DNA of 9,228 nucleotides, taken from Thiotrichaceae bacterium (lineage in GTDB: Bacteria; Pseudomonadota; Gammaproteobacteria; Thiotrichales; Thiotrichaceae). Below are positions 1 to 7,365 of the stretch, piece after piece (positions within the stretch are counted from its first letter, which is position 1; every line of letters begins with the position of its first letter). A program made the position numbers and the translations under genes. The stretch is taken from NCBI GenBank assembly GCA_027024625.1, contig JALVRY010000221.1, positions 6,046 through 15,273 of the forward strand, read 5' to 3'. The notes below the pieces were generated by a model. It made no database searches. It had not been told where the DNA came from and saw only the letters and a list, made by a program, of their open reading frames with translations.

Positions 1-29
1 GTCTCCAGAGCAAAGGTAACCCTCTTCCT

Positions 30-3000
30 TTACTCGGCTTTTACAGATGAATAGAGTTTAATAAACTTCCTTACTCTTCCCTCAGGTTTAGAAAGTCCAA
101 TTTTCTTCAACTTGGAAACAGCATAATTTGCATCTGCATAAATAAGCCGACTATCTTCAGCAAGTAATTTTCTTATACTTTCGCGACCTAATCCCATATT
201 TCTTAGATGATCTTGTACTCGAAGCATAATGACTTTATTGTCTTCAATAAGAGCATAGCCAAAACAGAAACTAAATAAATCTGTATCTGTCCCGTCTGTT
301 TGACTTAGTACAACAGGTCTAATGACAGAAAAATTAAATTGATAAACAACCTTGTTCGTATAATGATTTTCAATTAATTGATTTAACTGCCAACGCTCAA
401 GAGCATTAAGTTTTGGTGATATTTTCTCTGTTTCAGGTGCAGGCTCTTTTGAGGAAGCATTATCACTATCAGGCTCATAAAGTAATCGATATATCTCTTT
501 CCCTTCAAACTTTTGTAAACTAATGGTTTCTTTGTTCAAACTTGCCAAATCAAGAGAGTATTCACAGAAGCTACGAAAACGTCTGCCATAGGTTGCAGCA
601 CTTACCGCCCAAGTCACTCTAAACATGCCAGACCATGACCAGTGTTTAAATAGGTTAATCCAACCTGCGTTATCAGGGTGTGCATATTCATTTTCTAGAT
701 CAAGCCCTAAATACACATTTTCCATTAGTTGAATCAGTGAATTACAAAAATAGAAGCCTGCTCTAAATATTTTAGCGTCTTTAGGAATAACAAACATACC
801 TTCACTAAGGTCTGCTTCATTGAAGACTTCAATATCATCACTAGGAAAAACTTGCCATTCAGGATAAAACTGCTTATTCAAAAAGCTTAATTCATCACGT
901 TCACTGAGTTGTTTGAATAAAGACTCAAGAGCCTGCATATATCGAGCATGATCTTCATTCTCGCTTTTTCTACGCTTATACCAATGTTGTTTTAGAGCAT
1001 TAAAAAATATCTCAATATTGATTTTATTATTATCAGACTTTTTACTTGCAACATTAACAGCCGTATCAAAACAGTGCTTACCAATATGTAAACCTAAACG
1101 CCGATAACTCTCAAATTGAGACTCAGAAAAGAATTGATCCGCAGTCGTTTCGTGTGGGAATGTTTTATTTTTATTCGCATACTGTCGCGTATCCGTAGGC
1201 ATGCCAGAGAGACGGCTCGCCTTAATATATAACAATGTACCGACATCACCATTGGGATAATAAATTTTCCCCACTGCACAAGATGCTGCATTATTTCCCT
1301 TATCATCAATATTTTGTAATTCACTCACATCGATACTAATTTCTACGCCAAAATCAATACGACATTTTCGAATAGCATTAGCTAAATCTTCAAACTTATA
1401 ATGGGGATCAGCCCCAGCATCAGAAGCAATAATATAGCGACAATGGCGACGTACTAACTCATAAATTGCAAGGTTTTCAAAGTGACCACCATCAGATAGA
1501 TATACATATTTGGCATCATCATTTGTGACACCAAACACTTCTTTTAGCAGATGCCACAATGAAAACCTTGGGCCAGAACGTCGCCAGTCTGATTTTATTG
1601 GGTTTCCTATCCATCGTCCCAAACGAAGATTAAACATTGTCATTAAGAAGGCTAATGCAGGGGTAGAGTGATACCCCATATTTGGGCTAGCTGCCGCACC
1701 TGATGTTGCAATTGCATCACCTAATGTCAGCTCATAGCTGCCATCAGCAGCATACTCTGCAGTCTTTTGGTAGCAGTGTAAAAGATTAGGATCTTCTCCT
1801 TTCCTCAACAAACTTAAATAATCTGTTTTTTTGTTATTCTTTTCTGCCTCTTTCTTTGCATTAGCTAAACATATCTCAATGCCCTTCCCCTGATCTTCAG
1901 AACAACAAGGTTTTCTGCCAGAGGCATACATATCAATACAGGATTGCTTAAAACAAACATTGCAACCTGGTTTTGCACAACGAATATCCTCTCTTTTTTG
2001 TTCAGAAAGTTGAAAGCCACAATATAGAGGAGATAGCAAGAAAGAAGCCGCTTTTCGCTCTTGCCATGCAAGCCTACCGCCCCCTACAAGATTAATCGCC
2101 GTATTAACTAGAGGGTAAGGACCTGGGTAGAATGTAGGAGTAATTTCTGTACCGAGTGCTTTTCTTTCTTTCGCACTAAAACCCAATTCATAATTAATAT
2201 CATCAGTTGATTTTTCTGGTTTTTGGGGACTTATTGCAAGAGGGATATCATCTTGCAATGAAAAGCCCGTAAAAGGGTTTTGGTAACGACATTCTGTTGT
2301 TGCACCCAAAAAACAGCGAGTTAAGCGATTTTCATACATGCGGTGTAATGAAAATTCATTAATATCAAATTTAATTGAGAAAATAGCACCTATAGCCATA
2401 AGAAAAAGCATGAACAATAGGGTGGTAGTAATTTCACCATAAGGCAATATCAACTGAATCGTTTCCATTGCTAATTCAACAGCATTCGAGATGAAGAATA
2501 TTAAACCTACAATAAAAATATAGGGTGTAATTGTCGCAAGCAGACCTGTAATCAACCCTTTTTCCTTTTCTTTTTTCCCCGCTACGACACCTGCAATGAC
2601 AGTTGATAGCCAGCCTGATGCGATGATTGTTTGCAGTAAGTCATCATCACTTACTAATTCTTTTAATGCCGCCCAAACAATAGGGCTAGCAAAAGTAATC
2701 CCCGCAAAAGCAAACCATGCTAAGGATACAATCATTAGCCATGCCCCCATACGACTTAACCATTCTCGTTGTTGATTCTTAAAAGAACCAGAGGCTAAAC
2801 CAATATGTAGAACTCCCGTTAATGTAACTGATAGCAAAATAAGTGGAGGAATAAATAAAACCACCCAATGTGAAGCGGAACCTAAGTGTATTCTAAGAAT
2901 ACCCAGCCCATAAAGAGAAAGACTAACCACAATAGATGATGATATAACACCCCACAATATTATCTTTGCCCAGCTAACGATCCAACCTATTAACTCCTTT

Positions 3001-4241
3001 TTATTCCCTAAAGGTAGCCACCCAGACAAGTACGCTAATGCCGCAGAAACAGTAGCCGTCAGCCAAATAATCAAATAAATCGCAGCAACAATTAAAACCA
3101 TATTGATGCTAGCAACCATTTGTGGCTCCGAAGCGATAGGGATAGATACAAATACTTTGTTTATAGGAATAATCGCGGTTAGTAAGAAAGAAATAATCAC
3201 CAAAGGAACAACAACTCGACTAAGAAGCTGTCCAGCAGTATGCGGGTTCGGTTTTGCAGGGTCAGCATCTGTTACTGATGTAATATTTCGTCCTAAATAC
3301 CAGCCTGTAATACTGGCGAAAATAGCAATTGAGACTAAAACATTATTTACTAAATTTTGCTCATTCACCCTTAAAAGATAAAGGAGAACAATTATAGCCA
3401 AGGCAGGCGATATAATACCCATGATGAAATAGGTTTTAGGCAGAATAATATTTTTAATTGGTTTATTAGGGTCACTATCTTGCTTCCACTTAATAAGATT
3501 ACTAACCAAATGAAAAGCATAAAAACCAATTCCTATGACAATAGGTACTGCCCAAATCCATTCAGGAGAATAAGAAAATTCATGAAAAATCTCAGCGACT
3601 AACCTTGGAACCAAAAGGAGACTCGCAATAGCAAGAACAAGGATAATTTGATTTAAAATAACATTACGGAGATATGTATTAATTAATGACCATGTATCGC
3701 CACTAAAAAAACCTAATCTGGGTGTTAGATAATTACTATATTTCCTCAGATGAGAAATTGCAGGGTCTTCTGGAAGCTTTGTATTCTGATTATTGCGTGC
3801 ATAATCAGGGTTCAAACGATCCTCCACACGCTCAACCGCTGTCTTTACTTTATGATCATTATTTTCATCACTGGAACATTTCTTAAATAAAGACGCTATT
3901 CTATGCTGCTCTCTCTGTAGTAATGCCGTCAGCCACGCACCAATGTAGCCTCCTCCCGATACGGTTGATATATAATCAATACGACTAAGCAATTTATATT
4001 TTGCTAATGCTTGTAACAAACCAAGATTAAAAGTTGCAGAACGTATTCCCCCACCAGAAAACGCGAGACCCAACAGTTTGTTATCCCATGCAGCCTTATC
4101 AGCATCTACATCAAAGTCTTTTTGAGAACCTGTTACCGAATCATTTAGCCTTTTTCTTTTTGCTCGAATAAGCTTTAACTCTTCATAACGCACTTCTTTG
4201 ATATTGCGGAGCTTATCTTCATCTCCATCTTTATTTTCCAC
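30..4241 (-). CDS. Large polytopic patatin/cPLA2-like phospholipase with C-terminal GNAT-like domain
   Basis: Predicted membrane-bound serine acyl hydrolase of 1403 residues. The first catalytic half has the oxyanion loop FSGGGIRSA (about 61-69) and a nucleophile elbow STVSGGGYIG with Ser95. The second half supplies the DGG motif (SDGGHFENLAIYEL, Asp917), so a Ser95/Asp917 dyad is expected. Between them, about residues 195-623 hold roughly 11-13 hydrophobic helices. Residues 741-791 are cysteine-rich (C741, 755, 760, 763, 768, 779, 780, 791). The last ~125 residues look like a GNAT fold: RNMGLG at 1347-1352 matches the acyl-CoA loop R/Q-x-x-G-x-G/A, followed by an ANYA...KKIGL tail. The start is GTG, preceded by a weak AGGTAG-like site; no in-frame Met lies before the catalytic core. 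It diverges from the transglutaminase gene. The patatin call is firm. Lipid substrate, topology and GNAT activity are inference. Confidence 0.88.
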   Translation of the reverse strand: MENKDGDEDKLRNIKEVRYEELKLIRAKRKRLNDSVTGSQKDFDVDADKAAWDNKLLGLAFSGGGIRSATFNLGLLQALAKYKLLSRIDYISTVSGGGYIGAWLTALLQREQHRIASLFKKCSSDENNDHKVKTAVERVEDRLNPDYARNNQNTKLPEDPAISHLRKYSNYLTPRLGFFSGDTWSLINTYLRNVILNQIILVLAIASLLLVPRLVAEIFHEFSYSPEWIWAVPIVIGIGFYAFHLVSNLIKWKQDSDPNKPIKNIILPKTYFIMGIISPALAIIVLLYLLRVNEQNLVNNVLVSIAIFASITGWYLGRNITSVTDADPAKPNPHTAGQLLSRVVVPLVIISFLLTAIIPINKVFVSIPIASEPQMVASINMVLIVAAIYLIIWLTATVSAALAYLSGWLPLGNKKELIGWIVSWAKIILWGVISSSIVVSLSLYGLGILRIHLGSASHWVVLFIPPLILLSVTLTGVLHIGLASGSFKNQQREWLSRMGAWLMIVSLAWFAFAGITFASPIVWAALKELVSDDDLLQTIIASGWLSTVIAGVVAGKKEKEKGLITGLLATITPYIFIVGLIFFISNAVELAMETIQLILPYGEITTTLLFMLFLMAIGAIFSIKFDINEFSLHRMYENRLTRCFLGATTECRYQNPFTGFSLQDDIPLAISPQKPEKSTDDINYELGFSAKERKALGTEITPTFYPGPYPLVNTAINLVGGGRLAWQERKAASFLLSPLYCGFQLSEQKREDIRCAKPGCNVCFKQSCIDMYASGRKPCCSEDQGKGIEICLANAKKEAEKNNKKTDYLSLLRKGEDPNLLHCYQKTAEYAADGSYELTLGDAIATSGAAASPNMGYHSTPALAFLMTMFNLRLGRWIGNPIKSDWRRSGPRFSLWHLLKEVFGVTNDDAKYVYLSDGGHFENLAIYELVRRHCRYIIASDAGADPHYKFEDLANAIRKCRIDFGVEISIDVSELQNIDDKGNNAASCAVGKIYYPNGDVGTLLYIKASRLSGMPTDTRQYANKNKTFPHETTADQFFSESQFESYRRLGLHIGKHCFDTAVNVASKKSDNNKINIEIFFNALKQHWYKRRKSENEDHARYMQALESLFKQLSERDELSFLNKQFYPEWQVFPSDDIEVFNEADLSEGMFVIPKDAKIFRAGFYFCNSLIQLMENVYLGLDLENEYAHPDNAGWINLFKHWSWSGMFRVTWAVSAATYGRRFRSFCEYSLDLASLNKETISLQKFEGKEIYRLLYEPDSDNASSKEPAPETEKISPKLNALERWQLNQLIENHYTNKVVYQFNFSVIRPVVLSQTDGTDTDLFSFCFGYALIEDNKVIMLRVQDHLRNMGLGRESIRKLLAEDSRLIYADANYAVSKLKKIGLSKPEGRVRKFIKLYSSVKAE

Positions 4242-4293
4242 GCTCTACCTACCCCTAAGCTTATAAAGTATCACCTAATCTATTGATATATCG

Positions 4294-4322
4294 TGTTACA
4301 TGAACTCTATACTTTAGTAACA
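4294..4322. repeat. Interrupted dyad TGTTAC...GTAACA, candidate operator
   Basis: TGTTAC at 4294-4299 is the reverse complement of GTAACA at 4317-4322, with 17 nt between. It lies about 50-80 nt upstream of the patatin GTG. A related TGTTA...TAACA dyad lies on the transglutaminase side of the same spacer. Short half-sites in AT-rich DNA can arise by chance, so an operator role is a guess. Confidence 0.25.
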
Positions 4323-4432
4323 GTAATAAATAATTCCACTTAAAAAACAATTTCAGTTTATTCTTTTTTCTAAATCGTTCATCAATAAATCTTCTCAACC
4401 CCCTAAATTGTACTATCTTCTCTGTGAAGATA

Positions 4433-4467
4433 TTAAAATTTGTTACACCTCATGAAAATTTTAACAA
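4433..4467. repeat. Overlapping inverted repeats before the transglutaminase gene
   Basis: Two dyads overlap here. TTAAAATTT (4433-4441) pairs with AAATTTTAA (4456-4464), and TTGTTA (4440-4445) pairs with TAACAA (4462-4467). Both sit inside the candidate promoter stretch just upstream of the ribosome binding site, so they could form an operator or an mRNA leader hairpin. The arms are almost pure A/T, and a purely compositional origin is possible. Confidence 0.3.
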
Positions 4468-4481
4468 TAAACTAAAACCAC

Positions 4482-4487
4482 AAGGAG
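4482..4487 (+). promoter_or_regulatory. Ribosome binding site of the transglutaminase gene
   Basis: AAGGAG ends 7 nt before the ATG at 4495. This near-consensus Shine-Dalgarno fixes the start codon and predicts efficient translation, unlike the weak site before the divergent GTG-started gene. Confidence 0.85.
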
Positions 4488-4494
4488 TACCCCC

Positions 4495-5961
4495 ATGAGC
4501 TTTCTGGACGAAAAAAAAATCAATGCCCACCTGCAAAATTTTCAATCCAATACCAAAGAGGTAATGGATCAAATACCGCAAAAATATCAAACAAATGGTG
4601 AGCCAATTGAATCACCGAGGAGTGCCTTTTCTCAAGAAGAGATTGAGTCTAAACGCTATATACAAGCTCGCGATACAGTACGCAGTATTATTCAAAAACG
4701 GGACGAAATTTCTGATGATCGCGCTGCATTTCTATCCAATGACATGCCTGAAAATTTGGTCGATACCTTTGAGCATGACACATTGGAAGCCATAGAATCT
4801 GCAGATTTAATGGCCTCAGCCCTACCCGTTCAACCTTGGTCTGATGACTATTGGGCAATTTATAACGGCATTCTAGGTCATCGTTATGCTGATCCCAACT
4901 ATCCTTCATCCGAAGATTGGAGTGTTAATTTTAATTACATCCGTGATAATGATGCCAATGAAATTTTTTATAACAGCGGTAGTGCTAACAGAATTGATAT
5001 GTTGTCACCTTCTGAAAAATATGATGCATTAATTGGTGATAAAACAGGAGCATTAACCCGCCGTATGTGGCAAGAAGGTAAGAGTTATTATGACGCTTCT
5101 GGCTCAGTGGAAACATGGATGGGAATTTGCCACGGCTGGTCGCCCGCTGCCTATATGCTAGACCGCCCCGTTAGCGTAGCCACAGCTATTGCACCAAACA
5201 ATTTCCCCATTAAATTCTACCCATCTGATATTAAAGCTTTAGCTTCTTTATTATGGGCTAATGTGGGAACTCCTTCTCGCTTTATTGGTGGCCGCTGTAA
5301 CGATGAAGCTCCCGAGCAAGACCCAGATACTGGTCGTATTATCTCTAGTAAGTGCTTTGATAATAACCCCGCATCATGGCATTTGGCGATTGTTAATCAA
5401 ATTGGTGTCTCCAGACGTAGCTTCGTTGAAGATGCAACTTATGATTACCAAGTTTGGAACCAACCTGTCACTAGCTATAACTATCGCTATTTCAATCCAC
5501 AATTGATGCAATATGCAAACTCACTGAGTGAGGCAAAAGTCGCAGTAAGTAGCTTTGATAATGATCAGTTCACTAATTATCGTAGTAACGCAGCAAAGAG
5601 CGTGGTTGGTATCGCAATGGAAGTTTCTTATATTGTTGAAACACAGCCCAGTCAAAATACAAGCGATAGCCCTGCAAATGATGCAGTAACAACAGTAACG
5701 TATTATTACGATTTAGAGTTAGATGATAGCGGCACAGTTATTGGTGGTGAGTGGTATCAGAATACACACCCAGATTTTCTCTGGACACCTGTCCCCGACC
5801 ATTCTGCAAGAACGCAATATGATCACCTAGCGACTGGCACATGGCAGAGTAACAGACCATTACCCGAAGTCTGGCGATTCGCTGCAAGACAAGCAGCTAT
5901 AGAACAAAGTGCTCCACTCGGGAAAATTGTCGAACGATTAATTCAGATTTCTGGCATGTAG
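4495..5961 (+). CDS. Pep-13/GP42-type (elicitor) transglutaminase-like protein
   Basis: Predicted protein of 488 residues resembling the transglutaminase-elicitor family known from Phytophthora GP42, whose members crosslink Gln and Lys side chains with a cysteine-protease-like active site. Visible hallmarks are MGICHGWSPAAYML (about 209-222), giving likely nucleophile Cys212; PASWHLAIVNQIGV (292-305) with probable catalytic His296; and FVEDATYDYQVWNQPV (310-325), where VWNQPV is identical to the Pep-13 core and keeps its essential Trp (W321) and Pro (P324). GGEWYQNTHPDFLW (417-430) follows. Asp313 is a candidate third catalytic residue. The N-terminus is hydrophilic with no signal peptide or membrane segment, and about 110 residues precede the recognisable domain. 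The start is set by a good AAGGAG site. An A9 tract covers codons 6-9. The family call rests on remembered motifs, and activity and export are untested. Confidence 0.82.
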   Translation: MSFLDEKKINAHLQNFQSNTKEVMDQIPQKYQTNGEPIESPRSAFSQEEIESKRYIQARDTVRSIIQKRDEISDDRAAFLSNDMPENLVDTFEHDTLEAIESADLMASALPVQPWSDDYWAIYNGILGHRYADPNYPSSEDWSVNFNYIRDNDANEIFYNSGSANRIDMLSPSEKYDALIGDKTGALTRRMWQEGKSYYDASGSVETWMGICHGWSPAAYMLDRPVSVATAIAPNNFPIKFYPSDIKALASLLWANVGTPSRFIGGRCNDEAPEQDPDTGRIISSKCFDNNPASWHLAIVNQIGVSRRSFVEDATYDYQVWNQPVTSYNYRYFNPQLMQYANSLSEAKVAVSSFDNDQFTNYRSNAAKSVVGIAMEVSYIVETQPSQNTSDSPANDAVTTVTYYYDLELDDSGTVIGGEWYQNTHPDFLWTPVPDHSARTQYDHLATGTWQSNRPLPEVWRFAARQAAIEQSAPLGKIVERLIQISGM

Positions 5962-5972
5962 CCAACCCTTCA

Positions 5973-6004
5973 ACTTACTCTCATATTTTGGTATGGGAGT
6001 AAGT
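5973..6004. terminator. Hairpin between convergent genes, possible bidirectional terminator
   Basis: ACTTACTCTCATA (5973-5985) pairs with TATGGGAGTAAGT (5992-6004): a 13-bp stem with one G-U wobble and a 6-nt loop, starting 11 nt after the transglutaminase stop codon. No U-run follows directly on either strand, so it is not a textbook intrinsic terminator. It may act as an imperfect terminator or as a 3'-end stabilising stem for the transcripts converging here. The remaining stretch up to the hinT stop shows nothing else clear. Confidence 0.5.
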
Positions 6005-6087
6005 GTCTAAGCGATTATTTAATAACAAAAAGACAGAAAATCAGATTGGAAGTTATAAAATTTGTTGTGTTTAGGTGTTTGGATCAT

Positions 6088-6432
6088 CTAACCAGGAGGC
6101 CAAGCTAAATCACGCCCCGCTAACACATGCAAATGAATATGAAACACTGTCTGCCCTGCGGATTCTCCACAGTTCATTACAGTGCGATAGCCTTGTTCAG
6201 CGTAACCGGCATCTGCTGCAATTTGTTTTGCGGCTAAATACATTCTGCCAATTAATTCAGCATCATCTGCCTGTAAATCGTTAATCGTTGCGATATGCTT
6301 TTTAGGTATTACTAGAGCATGGAGTGGAGCTTGTGCGTTAATATCACTAAAGGCAATAACATTATCGTCTTCATATAGCTTTTCAGCGGGAATATCGCCA
6401 GCAACAATCTTACAAAATAAGCAATCACTCAT
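6088..6432 (-). CDS. hinT: HIT-family purine nucleoside phosphoramidase (HinT-like)
   Basis: Small cytoplasmic histidine-triad protein of 114 residues, a normal length for HinT. The family hydrolyses AMP-lysine and other purine nucleoside phosphoramidates. The N-terminal CLFCKIVAGDIPAEKLYED and the LVIPKKHI strand are typical. The triad is HIHLHVLAGR (98-107), with His100 as expected nucleophile, and the protein ends in the characteristic WPPG. Its ATG shares one base with the recR stop codon (TAATG). A strong AAGGAG lies 9 nt upstream, inside the last recR codons (encoding GRRKY), so it can initiate independently as well as by coupling. It is the last gene of the dnaX-ybaB-recR unit in this window. 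Assignment to HinT rather than another HIT branch rests on length and the WPPG tail. Confidence 0.93.
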   Translation of the reverse strand: MSDCLFCKIVAGDIPAEKLYEDDNVIAFSDINAQAPLHALVIPKKHIATINDLQADDAELIGRMYLAAKQIAADAGYAEQGYRTVMNCGESAGQTVFHIHLHVLAGRDLAWPPG

Positions 6433-7028
6433 TAGTATTTTCTCCTTCCTTCAAATGCGTGGGATAAGGTTCCACTATCCACATAATCCAACTCACCACC
6501 AATCGGCACACCATGTGCAATACGGTAAGTTTCAATCGAACGCTGTGTGGCTAACTCGCTAATATAATGGGCAGTAACTTCTCCTTCTACCGTTGGATTC
6601 GTGGCTAAAATCAACTCTTTAATCTTCCCACTATCGAGCTGTTTTTCTAACAGCTCCAAGCCTAACTCCTCTGGACCAATACCATCAATCGGCGAGAGCT
6701 TTCCCATTAGTACGAAATAATAACCACGATAACTGGTTGCTTGTTCTAAGGCTAAAACATCGGAAGGGTTTTCGACCACACATAACTTTTCCGCATCTCG
6801 GTTTGGGTTAGCACAGATACGACAAATATCATCTTCTGTTAGTGTGCGACACTGTTTGCAATGTCCTATTTTTTCGATAGCTTCATGCAATGCAGTAGCT
6901 AAAGTTAAACCACCTTGGCGATCGTGCTCCAATAAATGAAATGCCATGCGCTGTGCTGTCCTCGCACCAACACTGGGCAAACATTTTAGGCTATCAACAA
7001 GCTGGTTTAACAGTGAGGAATCGTTCAT
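6432..7028 (-). CDS. recR: Recombination mediator protein RecR
   Basis: RecR works with RecO (and RecF) to load RecA onto SSB-coated single-stranded DNA at gaps. The 198-residue protein has standard family length and architecture: an N-terminal helix-hairpin-helix ([17 protein letters not shown], about 17-33); a four-cysteine zinc finger (C57, C60, C69, C72); a Toprim domain beginning [10 protein letters not shown] (Glu86) with [14 protein letters not shown]; and the C-terminal [16 protein letters not shown] and [10 protein letters not shown] segments. It starts 10 nt after ybaB. I see no clear Shine-Dalgarno in front of the ATG, so translation probably depends on ribosomes finishing ybaB. 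Its stop overlaps the hinT start by one base. Confidence 0.98.
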   Translation of the reverse strand: MNDSSLLNQLVDSLKCLPSVGARTAQRMAFHLLEHDRQGGLTLATALHEAIEKIGHCKQCRTLTEDDICRICANPNRDAEKLCVVENPSDVLALEQATSYRGYYFVLMGKLSPIDGIGPEELGLELLEKQLDSGKIKELILATNPTVEGEVTAHYISELATQRSIETYRIAHGVPIGGELDYVDSGTLSHAFEGRRKY

Positions 7029-7038
7029 ATAAAAGCGA

Positions 7039-7365
7039 TTAAAATGGCATTTTCATGCCAGGTGGAAGAGAAATACCATCTGTTAAACCAGACATTTTAC
7101 TTTTGCTTTCCTCCGCCATACGTTGTGATGCAGCATTAAATGCGGCGGCAACAAGATCTTCTAGCATTTCTTTGTCATCATCTTCAAATAAACTATCGTC
7201 AATGCTGACTCGCTTACATTCATGGCGACCGTTGATAATAACCGAAACCAGACCGCCGCCTGATTGACCTGTCACTTCCATTCTTGCAATTTCTTCTTGG
7301 GCTTTCTGCATATCCGCTTGCATTTTTTGTGCTTGCTTCATCAAGCCGCCTAGTCCACCTTTCAT
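7039..7365 (-). CDS. ybaB: YbaB/EbfC family nucleoid-associated protein
   Basis: Small DNA-binding protein of 108 residues. The family forms a dimer, binds DNA and is almost always encoded between dnaX and recR. The N-terminus [20 protein letters not shown] leads into a long amphipathic helix. A beta region follows ([26 protein letters not shown]), then an acidic stretch ([13 protein letters not shown]), a helix ([14 protein letters not shown]) and the Gly/Met/Pro-rich end [10 protein letters not shown]. The start overlaps the dnaX stop as ATGA (4 nt) and is preceded by AGAGGA (7372-7377) inside the dnaX 3' end, so it is translationally coupled to dnaX. The exact cellular role is unsettled even in well-studied species. 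Confidence 0.97.
   Translation of the reverse strand: MKGGLGGLMKQAQKMQADMQKAQEEIARMEVTGQSGGGLVSVIINGRHECKRVSIDDSLFEDDDKEMLEDLVAAAFNAASQRMAEESKSKMSGLTDGISLPPGMKMPF

Larger units (their letters stand above)
4242..4494. promoter_or_regulatory. AT-rich divergent intergenic region between patatin and transglutaminase genes
   Basis: This 253-nt spacer separates two divergent start codons, so it should hold both promoters. On the plus strand there are two modest sigma70-like candidates. One is TTGTAC (4408-4413), 17 nt, TATTAA (4431-4436). The other is TTGTTA (4440-4445), 17 nt, AACAAT (4463-4468). On the minus strand TATAAG (4260-4265) is a reasonable -10 box without a good -35. None is strong enough to be certain. 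No ORF or RNA gene was recognised here. Confidence 0.5.

Noticed and set aside
1..29. Terminator for the patatin gene
   Set aside because: Only 29 bases lie beyond the stop codon and they show no hairpin or T-run; the real end, or another gene, may lie outside the window.
3103..3381. 92-codon plus-strand open frame inside the patatin gene
   Set aside because: It is antisense to membrane-segment codons, has no ribosome binding site and resembles nothing; it is a shadow of the opposite strand.
4285..4292. GATATATC palindrome, with ATTGATATAT also at 9172-9181
   Set aside because: Short A/T-only matches are expected by chance in this composition and give no further pattern.
5962..6087. Small gene or RNA between transglutaminase and hinT
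   Set aside because: Apart from the 5973-6004 hairpin, the stretch has no convincing start site, RNA fold or T-rich terminator.
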